Assembly (NCBI GenBank): GCA_001599915.1
Contig: BCIG01000024.1
Location: 62,001 to 126,000 of the forward strand
Source: Symbiotaphrina buchneri
Lineage: Eukaryota; Ascomycota; Symbiotaphrinales; Symbiotaphrinaceae
Reading direction: 5' to 3'
DNA length: 64,000 bases
In this document: positions 42,850 to 54,542 of the stretch, piece by piece
Layout of the letters: each line of letters opens with the position of its first letter
Position numbering within the stretch: position 1 is the stretch's first letter
Translations under genes and position numbers: made by a program
Notes under the pieces: model-generated
The model's input: only the letters and a program-made list of their open reading frames with translations
Databases searched by the model: none
What the model was told of the DNA's origin: nothing

Positions 42850-44547
42850 CTAAACCCGCTCTTTCTCCTGGTCTTCCGCAGGTTGCTCATTAGACGGCAT
42901 CGGCCTCAGACACAGTACCGAAACAAGGACCGCCGTCATCGCAAGACCCATTGCAAGGTAAAAGCTTTCTCGATACTGCTCCAAAAGCTGCTCTCGCGTG
43001 CCTCCGGATATGAACGAGCTTGCTATCCCGAAAGCAAGAGCCGTCGCTAGTTGCGCGGCTGTCTGGACGATTCCGGATACCAGGCCTGGCTCCTCCGGTT
43101 TCGCGCTCGCAATAGCAATGTTGATGAAGTTGACGAAGAAACTTGAAGCTCCGAAAGAGAACAAGATCAGTCCAGGAAAGGTGAATCGCCAATACTCAGA
43201 CGAGATATCATTGCGTGAGAACAGGACCAGGCCTGCAGTGGAGAAGCATTGCCCGACAGCTATAACCCATTTCGGCGGGAAGAATCGGTGATTGAAGAAG
43301 CGACCAAGAAAAGGCATGCAGATCAGTGCTCCAGTTGCGAATGGGAGAAACATAACTGAGGCTATGATGGACGAGCGCTGCAAGAGGTCAGTCGGACGGC
43401 TCTTGAGTAAAAGGGCCCAAGGCTTACATCTTGAACTGCAACAAGGAATTGGGAACCGTTCAGTATCAGAATGAAGATAACCCCATATCCGCAAGCGGTG
43501 ATGAACAGTACCGGGACGAAGTTCCTGTACGTCCAGACATGACGTGGTATGAGCGGATCGACTTCGGGCAACCACCAAGGAAGAAGCAGTTCCTCATAGA
43601 CTCCGAAGACGATGAATGTGCAACCGCCCACCACAATTGGTGCTATGACTTTCGCATGCGGCCAGGTCCCTTGTGCTTCGGTGAAGCCTAGGACAAGGAC
43701 TAGTGCAGCGGCTGTGATTATAATGACACCACCATAATCCAGCTTCTTCAGGCCGGAAAAGTGGGTAGGAGAAGGCGGTATCAGGATAAATCCAAGCAAG
43801 GAGCACAATGTCCCTGCCCCAAAGGATAACCAGAAGAGTCCACGATATCCTATCGGAGTAATGGAGAATGCTCCACCGACTGCCTTGTTATGAGTATAGG
43901 AAGCCTGAACGAGGAGTCAGGACTTACGGATGGTACCCAACACTGTGCCAACACATTGGCAAGCACCCAGAAAAGCCACTGCCATATCTCTTGCTTTGCC
44001 CTCATAGCTATTGGCGACAAGTGCATAAGCAGTGGGGATTGTTGACGCGGCAGCAATGCCCTGGAAGGTCCTCAATACTGCTAGGCCTATAAAAGACGAG
44101 GCAATCCCGGCTTCCAGTGCTGATATGATCGAGAACAATAAGAGGCCGACGCAATATATTTGTTTGTGACCGAAGATGTCACCTGGACCGACGTCGGATC
44201 AGTATAAGAGAACTGCAGGATTTAACATCTCAACACTTACCTGCTCGCCCAGAAAGCAACAGAAAACTTCCAAACGTCAAAGAATATGCGCTCAGTGTCC
44301 AACTGGCTTGAGCTTCGGGTACTTGGAAGTGTTCTGCCACTGATCTTTGTGCAAAAGCCAAACCAGTGACATTGAAAATATCCAGTGTCATGGAACCTGC
44401 GTAGACCGCCAAAGTCAAAGCCTTGTACTTCTCCCGGAAAGGTTGAAGCCCAGTACGTGCCAAAGGATCTCCAGGACCAGCATCGTTAGTGTTACAAGTC
44501 CCCGCAGAAGCCATTCTTGCTGAATATGTCGAGGTATCTGCAGGCAT
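42850..44547 (-). CDS. MFS efflux transporter (drug:H+ antiporter, DHA2-like)
   Basis: A 513-aa protein with exons 44547-44241, 44182-43928, 43879-43428 and 43377-42850; the sum is in frame. It has about 14 hydrophobic segments. Motifs include LSAYSLTFGSFLLLSGRAGD IFGHK (loop 2-3 motif, restored at the first junction), LRTFQGIAAASTIPTAYALV, and ILGGAFSITPIGYRGLFWLS, which matches the antiporter motif C/D region of segments 5-6. Export of small toxic molecules or metabolites is the likely role. It diverges from a Zn2Cys6 gene, and the shared promoter has two perfect inverted repeats, which suggests control by that regulator. Confidence 0.85.
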
Positions 44548-44930
44548 AATGAGAAAATATCTCACATAAAGCAAATCAACGATCTGGATATTTCTGATTT
44601 TATAGTGGGTTCGAAGCATCATCCTCCCCCTTAATTATCATTGGGACCACTGACTACATGGATCCGGACTGGTGCGTCGGTATTCCGATAGTCCTTCCCG
44701 GCTTCATTGGACTGAAGTAATTCCATGCTACCCGTTAAGCCTTTTTCTTTTCCTCGTCAGTCAGCGCAATGCAAATCATTCAATATACGAAATGGGGATA
44801 ATATTCATGAGAAAATCATCTGCATTTGTTAGATCGATTGGCTTCTGATGATCTTGCTAGTGAATTCTTTCCAGTATTATTTTTGCAGGCTCGTGAGGAG
44901 TTACCGGGCCGGGATTCCGATACGAGAAAG

Positions 44931-44956
44931 GATGTGCTAACCTAAAGTAGCACATC
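44931..44956. repeat. perfect 9-bp inverted repeat in the divergent promoter
   Basis: GATGTGCTA (44931-44939) and TAGCACATC (44948-44956) are exact reverse complements separated by 8 nt. A dimeric regulator site is likely. Confidence 0.75.
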
Positions 44957-44962
44957 TAACGT

Positions 44963-45012
44963 CGGTGTTCCGGATCTCCTCATATTCTCTCGACCAAGTC
45001 TCCGGAACACCG
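44963..45012. repeat. perfect 12-bp inverted repeat with two CGG-N4-CCG sites
   Basis: CGGTGTTCCGGA (44963-44974) and TCCGGAACACCG (45001-45012) are exact reverse complements with a 26-nt spacer. Each arm contains a CGG-N4-CCG palindrome, the type of site bound by Zn2Cys6 dimers. It ends about 80 bp before the regulator start codon. Confidence 0.8.
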
Positions 45013-45093
45013 TCCTGATGCTCAAACCCTCGTATGAAGGATATGTAGACGAAATGGGTGACGTCTCATGCAGTATTCAAGCCAGAGTTCCTT

Positions 45094-46580
45094 ATGCTAA
45101 TGGCTGAGCTAGAGGATCCAAATACTCCCCGTCAAGATCATCCATCACCACGCGGATCTCAACGCTCGGTGCGACAGGCAAGAATGGCGCCATCTAGAAA
45201 GAAGTCATGCCAGCAGTGCTCCGAATCAAAGACAAGATGTGATCTGCAGCGCCCAAGCTGCGGGAGATGCGCCGCTAGGAGATTCCAGTGCTTTTATCAG
45301 ACCGGGCCACCGACCACAGCAAGCCCCACGTCTCAAACGGACACCGACCGGACTTTCAGCACCATGTTTACTCCGACCCTTACAGTTGTGAATCCGCTTG
45401 TAAACCCGCTCTTAGCCGTGGCCGCAAGTGAATCGGCTCCGGAGCATAACAGGGCCACTGACAGCACCACTGTAGACGGCGAGTTTGGAATCGGAGACCA
45501 GTCACAGGTGCTTGAAGCGCCGAACCTACTTCTCACCCCGCACTCATATGAAGATTCTTCCCTAACACACCATAATCCAGCGGAACATCAGTCTTCTGCA
45601 AGGGGTCCGGACTTGGACTTCCAGCATCTCGACCTCGTTGCAACTACAGATAGCGCGCGAATCCGAAACCGATGGCTCGAGACCTTCCTACCCTCTCCGG
45701 ACCAGGTTCTCAAGAACCTACAACCTCCGGTGGTGAACTTTGCTTCCCGGGTATTGAAATCCTATCCCCGCATGATGCTTCGGAAGGGCGGTCTTCCGCC
45801 TATCATACACCCTTTGCAGGTCGGTGGGGACAACGGTGAGAGCATGCCGTTGCCGCTGGCTAACTGCTTCAGCCTGGTGCGCATGTGGGAAGGCCGTGTA
45901 CCTGGAGGCGAAGGGATTGTGAAAGAGACGGTCAAGAAGGAAATGGAGCGATTGTTCCATGAGGTATGTCCAAACCTTCACTATCGACAGGGGTGCGATG
46001 AGCTGATCCTAAACCCCTATCCCAGCACGAAACCTACGACCAACTCGACCTCTTAGCTGCATTTCAAGCCTACTTCCTCTATACCTGCCTCGCCTTCTTC
46101 TCTCCAATCGACGCCACTCCCCTGGTCGATCGCAGCACCATGATCAACCTCCAAGAACTCGCCTGCCAGGTCTCCATCACCGGACTCGTCTGCAAAGCCG
46201 AACTCACGCACACCCGTCCAAGTTGGGAATCATGGATCATCGCGTCAGCAAAGCGCCGAACTCTTTTCGCAATGTACCTGTTGGATAACGTGTACAACTA
46301 CCTGCATGACATCCCGACGCATGTTGCAGGCGAACTAGGTGCGCTGCCGGCGCCGGCGAGTAAGGCGCTCTGGGAAGCGAGGACGCGGCAGGCGTGGGAG
46401 CGGGAGTATGACCTACATCTAGGTACGTGGGATGGTGGCGAACTGAAACTGGGGGAGCTCTGGCCGCCTCCCGAGGAGGAAGTCGAGAGGAGGAGAGATA
46501 GGGTGGATCGATGGCTTCAGTCTGTTGACGAGTTTGGGATGATGCTCTTCACGACAACCAGTCTCATACACGGATGCTGA
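45094..46580 (+). CDS. Zn2Cys6 transcription factor
   Basis: A 474-aa regulator with exons 45094-45963 and 46026-46580. The zinc cluster lies at about residues 40-65: CQQCSESKTRC, DLQRPSC, GRCAARRFQC, with spacing C-x2-C-x6-C-x6-C-x2-C-x6-C. It is preceded by a basic stretch (RQARMAPSRKK). A low-complexity Thr/Ser/Pro linker follows. The C-terminal part (TYDQLDLLAAFQAYFLYTCL, ASAKRRTLFAMYLLDNVYNY) fits regulators of fungal metabolite or drug-response genes. The in-frame Met at 45100 is an alternative start. It diverges from the MFS efflux gene and is its likely controller, and probably its own. Confidence 0.85.
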
Positions 46581-46626
46581 TGAACTTTGACCACATGCAT
46601 ACTGGCGTTTCCAGAAAAGGTTTGCT

Positions 46627-47592
46627 TCACAGTTTCAAAGCCTGCATCAGGTTTCCTTTCTCCCGCTCAAGAAACTCCTCCAGTGTCGTCAGCTTGATAC
46701 CATACTGCTCCAGCCCACTAGCATCAATTGTCAAATCCACAGTGTTGGCCCAGACATGGAACACCTGAGTCGGCACCACACTCATCATCTGCTGGACTTC
46801 CTCATCCGACCTGTACCTGACCTTGATTTCCACCCCACTAGCTCTACTCAGTGCCCGAGCCACGTCTTTAATTGTCAGATTCTCAAATCCCAACTCGATC
46901 TCCTTTCCTGCAAAGACAGTGGGCCGGGTCAATGCAGCTGCAGCAAATTTACCCACATCTTCGGGATCAAAATGCGCAATGCGCGTGTCCGGTTTGTACG
47001 AGACGGCCAGCTCATGCTTGTCTCCCAACTCCGGAAAATGAATTGCACTGTACGGCTCGACATAATTATGCATCAGCCACGACGGCCGCAAGATCGTATA
47101 GTTCTGCACGCCGCTCTGACGGACGGCATCTTCGAGAGTGTCCTTCAACTTGTAATAGCCGGAGAGGATGTATCCAGGGAACTGTCTTTCCCAGTCTTTG
47201 TGGTATCCTGTAAAGAAGGCGGTGGAGAGGACTATTGTCTTTACTGTTCCGTAATTCCGTGCTGCTGACAAGACGTTGTGTGCGTGCCGCAACTGTGCAG
47301 ACTCGTCCTTCGGGTCGAGGAAGGTATTTAGGAAGACTCCCTGCACACCTGCTGCAGCGTCACGCAATACGGCGGGATCATCGAATGTCCCTTCGAAGAG
47401 AATGGCCCCAGCGGATTCCAGGGCAACGGCGGCGGATGACGACCGGTTACGTACGAGTGCATGCACAGTCTGTCCTTGAGCAAGCAGTGCCCGGGCTGTA
47501 GCTCCGCCTTGACGGCCAGTGGCCCCTGTAACAAGAAATATCGACATTGATGTGCGATGCGTCTTCAGATCCTCTGCTGTTGAAGAAGTCAT
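46627..47592 (-). CDS. NmrA-like family NAD(P)-binding protein
   Basis: A 321-aa intronless protein of the atypical short-chain dehydrogenase group. The dinucleotide fold starts with MSIFLVTGATGRQGGATARA (GxxGxxG), then ALVRNRSS after strand 2, and LSTAFFTGYHKDW where classical SDRs have the catalytic Ser region; no YxxxK is clear, which is usual for NmrA-like proteins that sense redox cofactors or act as isoflavone-reductase-like enzymes. The Met at 47547 (just before SIFLVTG) is the more typical start. Only 46 bp separate its 3' end from that of the Zn2Cys6 gene, so the two are convergent. Confidence 0.85.
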   Translation of the reverse strand: MTSSTAEDLKTHRTSMSIFLVTGATGRQGGATARALLAQGQTVHALVRNRSSSAAVALESAGAILFEGTFDDPAVLRDAAAGVQGVFLNTFLDPKDESAQLRHAHNVLSAARNYGTVKTIVLSTAFFTGYHKDWERQFPGYILSGYYKLKDTLEDAVRQSGVQNYTILRPSWLMHNYVEPYSAIHFPELGDKHELAVSYKPDTRIAHFDPEDVGKFAAAALTRPTVFAGKEIELGFENLTIKDVARALSRASGVEIKVRYRSDEEVQQMMSVVPTQVFHVWANTVDLTIDASGLEQYGIKLTTLEEFLEREKGNLMQALKL

Positions 47593-48706
47593 GAGATAAG
47601 GGGCGAAGGTCTCTACTTAAATCAATCAATCTTCTTCCGTTCGCCATCATGTGATATTATTCGTCCGCCGAAAACTGCAAATGTCGCAATACCTGGACTC
47701 CGACCGTTGCTGAACCACCTACCAAGGCCTTAAGCAGCACAAGATAAATTCCCCAATTCGTTGAGTTTCCTAATCAAGCGCTGGGATTCGTGCAACTCAT
47801 GAGTGAATTACTAGATCACTCAGGTTCTATAGAAGAGAGGAAAGCAGAAGCAGCGAGGTAAAGAGACAGTAAGGTCAACCGACAGAAAGAACAACAGCGT
47901 GATATCCTCCCAGATCAATCCACTGAAAGAACAACGGAGAAGGTCTGCAAGTGATTGAGGGAAAATCCACTTGCAGACAGTGAACGGGGAATGGAAAACC
48001 AATCTCACGACATATACCATACGGTATAAGTCTTTCAGGTTATTCTTGAAGCCGAGGGAGAAGACGCCGCATTGGCGGCGATGCGGTTTCTACCGTCGAT
48101 TGCGAAAACTGTTGGAAACACTCCTTCTTAAGATCTGAATATTGTTGTTGGTAATGCAGGTTTTGCTTTGCTGAGTTTGGTGTGTTGGGGGTCGACGATT
48201 TTTGGTGCGAATTATCTCCGCGCGTTAGAACCGAGAAACGAGAAACGTGAGAGGGTCGCGGCGTCGCCTCAAGCCTAGGCCAGCCGAATGTGGTTTAGTC
48301 AGCGGCGCCTGAGCGAAGAAAAAAAGTTGGATTAATTGTTATCAACGGGGGTCCCGCCTCCTCGGTCCTCTTCTTCTGTTAAAGAACATCTCCCCTCTTC
48401 GCCCTGTGCCTTCTTGAAGGCCATACGCTTTTCGCGACTACTATCTTGCGGATAGTTGATAGAGGGATACCCAGTGTTGTCTTTTTGTACATTCTCTTCA
48501 TTCTTTTGATCTTGCTGGTCCCGACCGTGAACGCTGCGGCAAAGGACCCCTGGCTTGCGGTGTCAGCATCGGTTGAAGCCTCACGACGACAACCTTCGAC
48601 GTTTCATCAAAGAAACTGGATCAAGGCAATCGCATACGATAGAGATCTACTGTGCTGCATCATCTTATAGATTACGGATACGTTAAACGACCGAGCCCTA
48701 CCGATA
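47593..48706. other. intergenic; probable promoter and leader of eEF3
   Basis: 1.1 kb. The strongly CT-rich stretch at 48355-48430 is typical of highly expressed fungal genes. The leader may contain an intron, since GT and AG candidates occur between 48430 and 48700, but no model could be fixed. Confidence 0.5.
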
Positions 48707-51700
48707 ATGCCCCATCATATCTCGCCACAACTGGCACCAATGGAGCCAATCATCATTGCAAAGACCGACTCTGCGAACGGCATTCCCCCTACCGAAGAAG
48801 AGATATCATCTCTTCTCAACAATATCTTCACGGCGCAGACATCTCAGGCAGCCCTCGACTCTGCGTACGCGCTTACGAACGTTTTGCTCAACTCCGTGGG
48901 CTTTCGCGGACTCCGAGGATATGGCATATTTGAAGAGATCAAGAAAGCGGCGGGAGATAAGAAGAGTGGGGCGAGACGTGAGAGTGCCATGATCGTCTTG
49001 GGTGCACTCTTTGAGCGATTTCCTGCGCATCAACCCATCACTGAGGTGGTCTTCCTTCTCCAGAACAACTGGCTGGTCCCGCTCGCTCTGGACGCCCTTG
49101 CTGATAAGGGTGCTGTTGTGAAAGAATCTGCCCAATATGCCTTGGATGCTCTGTTCAACTTGCTCAAGCCTGAAGCCATGGTTATCGGACTGTTGCCGGT
49201 GCTGATGGATTACTTGAGCAAGAAGACGGGCAAATGGCAAGGAACTGTTGGTGCATTAGAGTTGGTTGGTAGGATGGCCGATAAAGCCAAGGAGGGTATG
49301 GAAAGTGAGGAAGAAGAGACTTTGAAGACCATACTGCGAGAGAGCATGGGCCGGAGGTTGGAAGGCCTGATCCCCCTGGTAGAGGCTGGCATGCACGATC
49401 TCAAGGCTGAGGTAAGCTCCATTGGAATGTCTGTATACGTGTCACATTGGCTAATTGTTGTCCAAGGTTGCCAAACAAGCCGTCAAAACCATGACCTCTT
49501 TGACTACGCTGCTTTCGAACGATGATGTTGCTCCCCGCATCCCCCTGCTTATCAAGACCATGCAGAATCCATCCTCAGAGACCCAGCAAAAAGCAATTCA
49601 CGCTTTGTCTCAGACAACATTCGTTGCTATTGTAACATCGCCTGTCTTGGCTCTTCTTACTCCTTTGCTGGAACGGTCACTGAACACCCCGTCCACCTCT
49701 CAGGAAGTGTTGCGCCAAACAGTCGTTGTGGTGGAGAACTTGACCAAGCTTGTCCATGATCCAATTGAAGCTAGGACCTTCTTGCCAAAATTGAAGCCCG
49801 GTGTGAAGGGTGTCAAAGATCGGGCTTCTCTTCCGGAAGTGCGAGAACTGGCATCAAGAGCTTTGGATACAATCAACAAAGCTATGGGCGACGATGACGG
49901 AAACATCGCTAGTGGTGCGATCGCCCGCATTACTACCGATGAGGTTCTGCAAGTCATCATGAAGCAGGTCAAGGCTCACGGAGGTTTTGTCGGAGAAGCC
50001 GCGGATGAAGCCTTGATCGCTTTGACCATGACATACATCTCCGACATGTCCCGGGAAGATATCATGTTGCGTGAAATTCAGCGCCTCAAAGTCTGCATTG
50101 CTCCATACTTACAGCCAGTGTTGAAGTCTGGACAAGCCGACGCTGTTGCAACGGCCGTTGAAGCCCACTTCGTGGCAGAGGACCAACGCAAGTTTGGAGT
50201 CCCCATCAAAGAAGATGATGGTGAGGTTGAGATCGTCAATGCCAAGTTCTCCCTCGGCTACGGTGGAAGACTGCTTCTGTCTCACACGAATCTCCGTCTG
50301 CTCAAGGGTCACCGCTATGGTCTTTGTGGACGTAACGGTGCTGGAAAGTCTACCCTTATGCGGAGTATTGCGGACGGCAAGCTTGAGGGATTTCCCAGCA
50401 AGGACGAGCTCAGGACTTGCTTTGTCGAGCATAATCAAGGCGAGGATGCGGATATCAGCATTCTTGACTACTGCTTGAAAGATCCTGAGATTGCTTCTGC
50501 TGGTAAGGAACGTATCTCGGAAGTCCTTGAAGAAGTCGGGTTCACGTCGGGTCCTGAAGGTCGACAATCTCAGAAGGTGGGATCATTGTCAGGAGGTTGG
50601 AAGATGAAGCTGGCTTTGGCCAGAGCCATGTTGATGAAGGCTGATGTCTTCTTGCTCGACGAACCTACTAACCATCTGGATGTTGCCAACGTCAAGTGGT
50701 TACAAGAATACCTGAGGAGCCACACCGAGATCACCAGCTTGATCGTCAGTCACGACTCCGGATTCTTGGACGCTGTGTGCACCGATATCCTCCATTATGA
50801 AGGGAAGAAGCTGGTCCACTACCGTGGTAATCTGGCCGATTTTGTCAAACAGAAGCCAGAAGCCAAGAGCTACTACACGCTCGCGGACTCCATGGTACAA
50901 TTTAAGTTCCCTCCGCCGGGTATCCTCACCGGTGTCAAGTCAATGACTCGTGCTATTGTTCGGATGACCAACTGCACCTACACGTACCCTGGTGCATCGA
51001 AGCCGTCCTTGAGCAACGTTACCTGTTCGCTCTCTCTTTCATCTCGTGTTGCTATCATCGGCGCCAACGGTGCTGGTAAATCCACGCTTATCAAGATGTT
51101 GACTGGCGAGACCATCCCACAGGAGGGTAAAGTGGAGAAGCATCCTAATCTGCGTATCGGTTACATCAAGCAGCATGCTCTTGAGCACGTGGAGATGCAC
51201 ATGGACAAGACACCTAACCAGTATCTGCAATGGAGGTATGCCAACGGTGACGACCGGGAGGTGCTGATGAAGCAGACCCGCATCTTGACTCCGGAGGACA
51301 AGGCGCAGATGGAGAAGCCGGTCGATCTTGGAGATGGCAGTGGTCCACGCCGGATTGAGAATCTGATGGGCCGGCAGAAATGGAAGAAGTCCTTCCAATA
51401 CGAAGTGTACGCATAACCCCCGCACCCTTTGTGCCTTCCCTCGCGCTTACATATTTCACAGGAAATGGGTCGGTCTCCTTCCCAAGTATAACACCATGAT
51501 CTCGCGTGAGACCCTTCTCCAGCTGGGCTTTGCCAAACTCGTGCAAGAGTTCGACGATCATGAAGCCTCGCGCGAGGGTCTCGGGTTCCGCCAGCTCGAG
51601 CCTAAGGTGATCTCTAAGCACTTCGAAGACCTAGGTCTTGACCCAGACATCGCCAACCACAACGAGATCTCCGGCCTATCAGGCGGGCAGAAAGTCAAGG

Positions 51701-52203
51701 TCGTGCTAGCGGGCGCCATGTGGAACAACCCTCATCTCCTCGTCCTCGACGAACCGACCAACTTCTTGGACCGCGACTCAATGGGCGGCCTGGCCGTAGC
51801 CATCCGCGACTACAAGGGCGGCGTAGTGATGATCTCTCACAACGAAGAATTCGTCGGCGCACTCTGCCCCGAGCAATGGCACGTCGCCGACGGGCGCATG
51901 ACGCACAAGACCTCCACCAACGGCGTCAACGACCTGGACGCCGGCAACGTATCTAGCGCCGCAGCATCGCCGGCGCCGGGCTCGCCCATGCCGGGCTCCA
52001 GCGCGGTCAGCTCAGCGGTCACGTCGGCGGTCAATTCCGGCGCCGAGGATACGGGCGAGCTCAAGTTCAAGGCTAAGAAGAAGAAGAAGCTCACGCGCGC
52101 GCAGCTTAAGGAGCGTGAGGTCCGGCGCCGCTTGAGGCATATCGAGTGGTTGAATAGTCCCAAGGGGACCCCGCACCCGCCGGATACGGATGATGAGGCT
52201 TGA
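48707..52203 (+). CDS. translation elongation factor 3 (eEF3), ABC-F type ATPase
   Basis: A 1128-aa protein with exons 48707-49411, 49467-51406 and 51462-52203; the sum is in frame. eEF3 is the fungal ribosome-bound ATPase that helps release E-site tRNA in each elongation cycle. A HEAT-repeat region covers about residues 30-430. ABC1 has LCGRNGAGKSTL (about 520), LSGGWKMKLALARAML and LLDEPTNHLD. ABC2 has IIGANGAGKSTL (about 765), LSGGQKVKVVLAGAMW and LVLDEPTNFLD, with a chromodomain-like insert between its motifs. The tail is rich in lysine (KFKAKKKKKLTRAQLKEREV) and in Ser/Pro. It is slightly longer than the usual 1044-1066 aa. The alternative start Met-Glu-Pro at about 48740 is possible. 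Confidence 0.92.
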
Positions 52204-52708
52204 TGGTTGAAACCAGTGTTGAGGCAATGGCATAAGGACAGTGGGACAGTGTGGATGTGTTCGATCCTCCTTTTCTTTCCACGTTTTCTGCATGGCGTTC
52301 GAATATAGACTGGATTGACTGACTGGATTGGGTCGGGTTTGCTGCGATGTTTTCCATCTACTTTTCTCTCACTTTACGATCAGAGTGGATCTTCATGTTT
52401 GGACAAACGTACACATGCATGCATGCGCGGATACGTGCAACCACATGCACGAGAGAGAGGGGCAGTCGCAGAGAAATGCCTTTAGAATAGATACAGCGTA
52501 TGTGCCTGCGTGCATCGAAGAGAGAGACATGGTCCCGCGCGTTTCGAATACCGAACAGATAGATTAATATTCAAGTGTGTGCAATTCCAATTCCTTCTTT
52601 TCAAATAGTTCGTCTTCGATACATGTGGATATGCTATATAACAGACGACCCTCCCCTTCACACCCCCGGCTTCTGTTCCCTTGGGCTTCCCCCATCGCAC
52701 CCATCCAT
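52204..52708. other. intergenic between convergent genes
   Basis: 3' regions of eEF3 and the dehydratase. Contains alternating purine/pyrimidine stretches (catgcatgcatg, about 52413-52424). No gene seen. Confidence 0.5.
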
Positions 52709-54542
52709 CTACTCCTTAACATACAAATCCACAAATTCATCAATATCCATCTCAAACAACCTCTCCGGATCATCCCCTAGCTTCACCAACTCCTCAATCT
52801 TTTTCTCCGGATAATGCTCCCTCAAATGCCTCCTAAACTTCTTCAAAATCTCCGGCTTCGCCTCATCACGGCGGAGTTTATGGCCCAGCGGCGCGCCGAC
52901 CTCGACCTCGGGGAGCACCGTGCCGTCTCTGAGCGTCACGGTGAGCGCGTTCGGGATCGTCCGCAGCTCTGGGTCGTGGTAGTCGCGCGTGAACTGTGGG
53001 TCTTCTTTGCAGCTGATGCTCTTCCGGAGAGAGTCTACGAGAGGCGAGTTCGCGGCTTCGCTGTCGTCCGTGTAGTCCGTTGCTTCGAGGCGGCCGTAGA
53101 CGAGCATTACGGCGATCATGTACTGTGGGGAGAGAGGGTCAGATTTTGATGGAGGGTGTAGGGGGGGGTGATGGGGGTGGGGAGGTTTACCTGGACGCAG
53201 TGGTCACGGTCAGCAAAGTTGTCTAGGGCTTTGAATTGCTTGTCGATGATGCGCACGCACGCCTCGTGGGTGCGGTTGGTGATCTCTTTGATGTCTTCTG
53301 CGGTCTTGCCCATCTCCTGAAGCTTTTTCCGGACAATGGAGGCTGCTTCCACGGCCGTTTGCGAGTGGAATTCAGCTGGAGAGATTTAGTCAATGCAGCT
53401 ACAAGCAGCGAGACGCGGACACTTACCAGGATAAGACACCTTGAAGAGGACATTCTCCATGATATAACATCCATAAGGTCTCTGGAACTTGAACTTCTGG
53501 CCCTTGAAGTTCACATCGTAGTAACCCCATGTTGGGGCTGACAGCACAGTCGGCATACCTTGTTCGCCTCGCATGACTTTCAAGGCCAGGTTGACAGCCC
53601 GCTGGCATGCATCACCTGCTGCCCAAGACTTCCGGGACATGGCATTCGGGGCATGTCTGTATGTGCGGAGACTGGACCCATCCACCCAGGCATGGGTAAT
53701 CACGTCGGCAGTTTGCTGCTGAGTCAAACCGAGCATTTCAGCTGAGACGGCTGCGGAAGCAACTTTAACGAGCTGCACATGGTCTAATCCGACCTTGTTG
53801 AACGAGTTCTCCAGAGCCATGCAGCCTTGAAGTTCGTGCGCCTTGATCATCCCCTTGACCAGATCCAGCACTTTGGGAATCTTTCCGCCAGCGAGGTTAC
53901 CCCCTGCACGGTTGGTGCGTGCAATCCAATCCGCCACGGCCATTATAGCTCCCATGTTGTCGGATGGATGCCCCCATTCGGCCGCCAGGAAACAATCATT
54001 GTAGTCGAGCCACCTGATCATGGCGCCGATGTTGAAAGCCCCTAGTACAGGATCCAATTGATAGTTGGTTCCGAAGACCTTGGTCCCATTCGGCACGATC
54101 GTCCCCGGTACCACCGGGCCTAACAAGTTCGCGCATTGTTTGAATCGTAGAGCTTCGAGACCACAGCCGATGGTATCGAGGAGGATGAATCTCCCGGTGT
54201 CGATCTGCGGATATTGTCAGCGTCTGCTGAGAGTCCAATCTCGAGGCAAGGGAACCATACAGCTAGATCCGAGTATTGGTCAAAGTTATGAACATATTCC
54301 GCCATGTCCAGAACCTCCGGATCATATTGCTTCGGCGGATTCGGGGTCTGCGAGGAGAAGTTCAACATCGGCATGGTCACTGGCTTCTGTGCCATTGCTG
54401 CAACGTTTCGAAGCGGGGTCGGACGGGAAATGGCTGGTCTCAGGCCTGCTGAGGTCTGGATGGTGCGTCTGGAGATGGAGGGGCTCGGTCGCCGAAGGTT
54501 TCTAGAAGCTTTGGCGAAGCAATTGCGGCTGATGGACGCCAT
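52709..54542 (-). CDS. 2-methylcitrate dehydratase (PrpD/MmgE family), mitochondrial
   Basis: A 552-aa protein with exons 54542-54261, 54204-53427, 53375-53191 and 53122-52709; the sum is in frame. PrpD dehydrates 2-methylcitrate to 2-methyl-cis-aconitate in the propionyl-CoA-consuming methylcitrate cycle. An Arg/Ser-rich presequence ([20 protein letters not shown]) suggests mitochondrial import. Family stretches include [72 protein letters not shown] and [15 protein letters not shown]. It lies beside methylcitrate synthase and methylisocitrate lyase genes, which supports this role over that of other PrpD relatives. Confidence 0.9.

Larger units (their letters stand above)
44548..45093. promoter_or_regulatory. 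divergent promoter of MFS efflux and Zn2Cys6 genes
   Basis: A 546-bp spacer with two perfect inverted repeats (44931-44956 and 44963-45012) placed toward the regulator. Confidence 0.7.
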
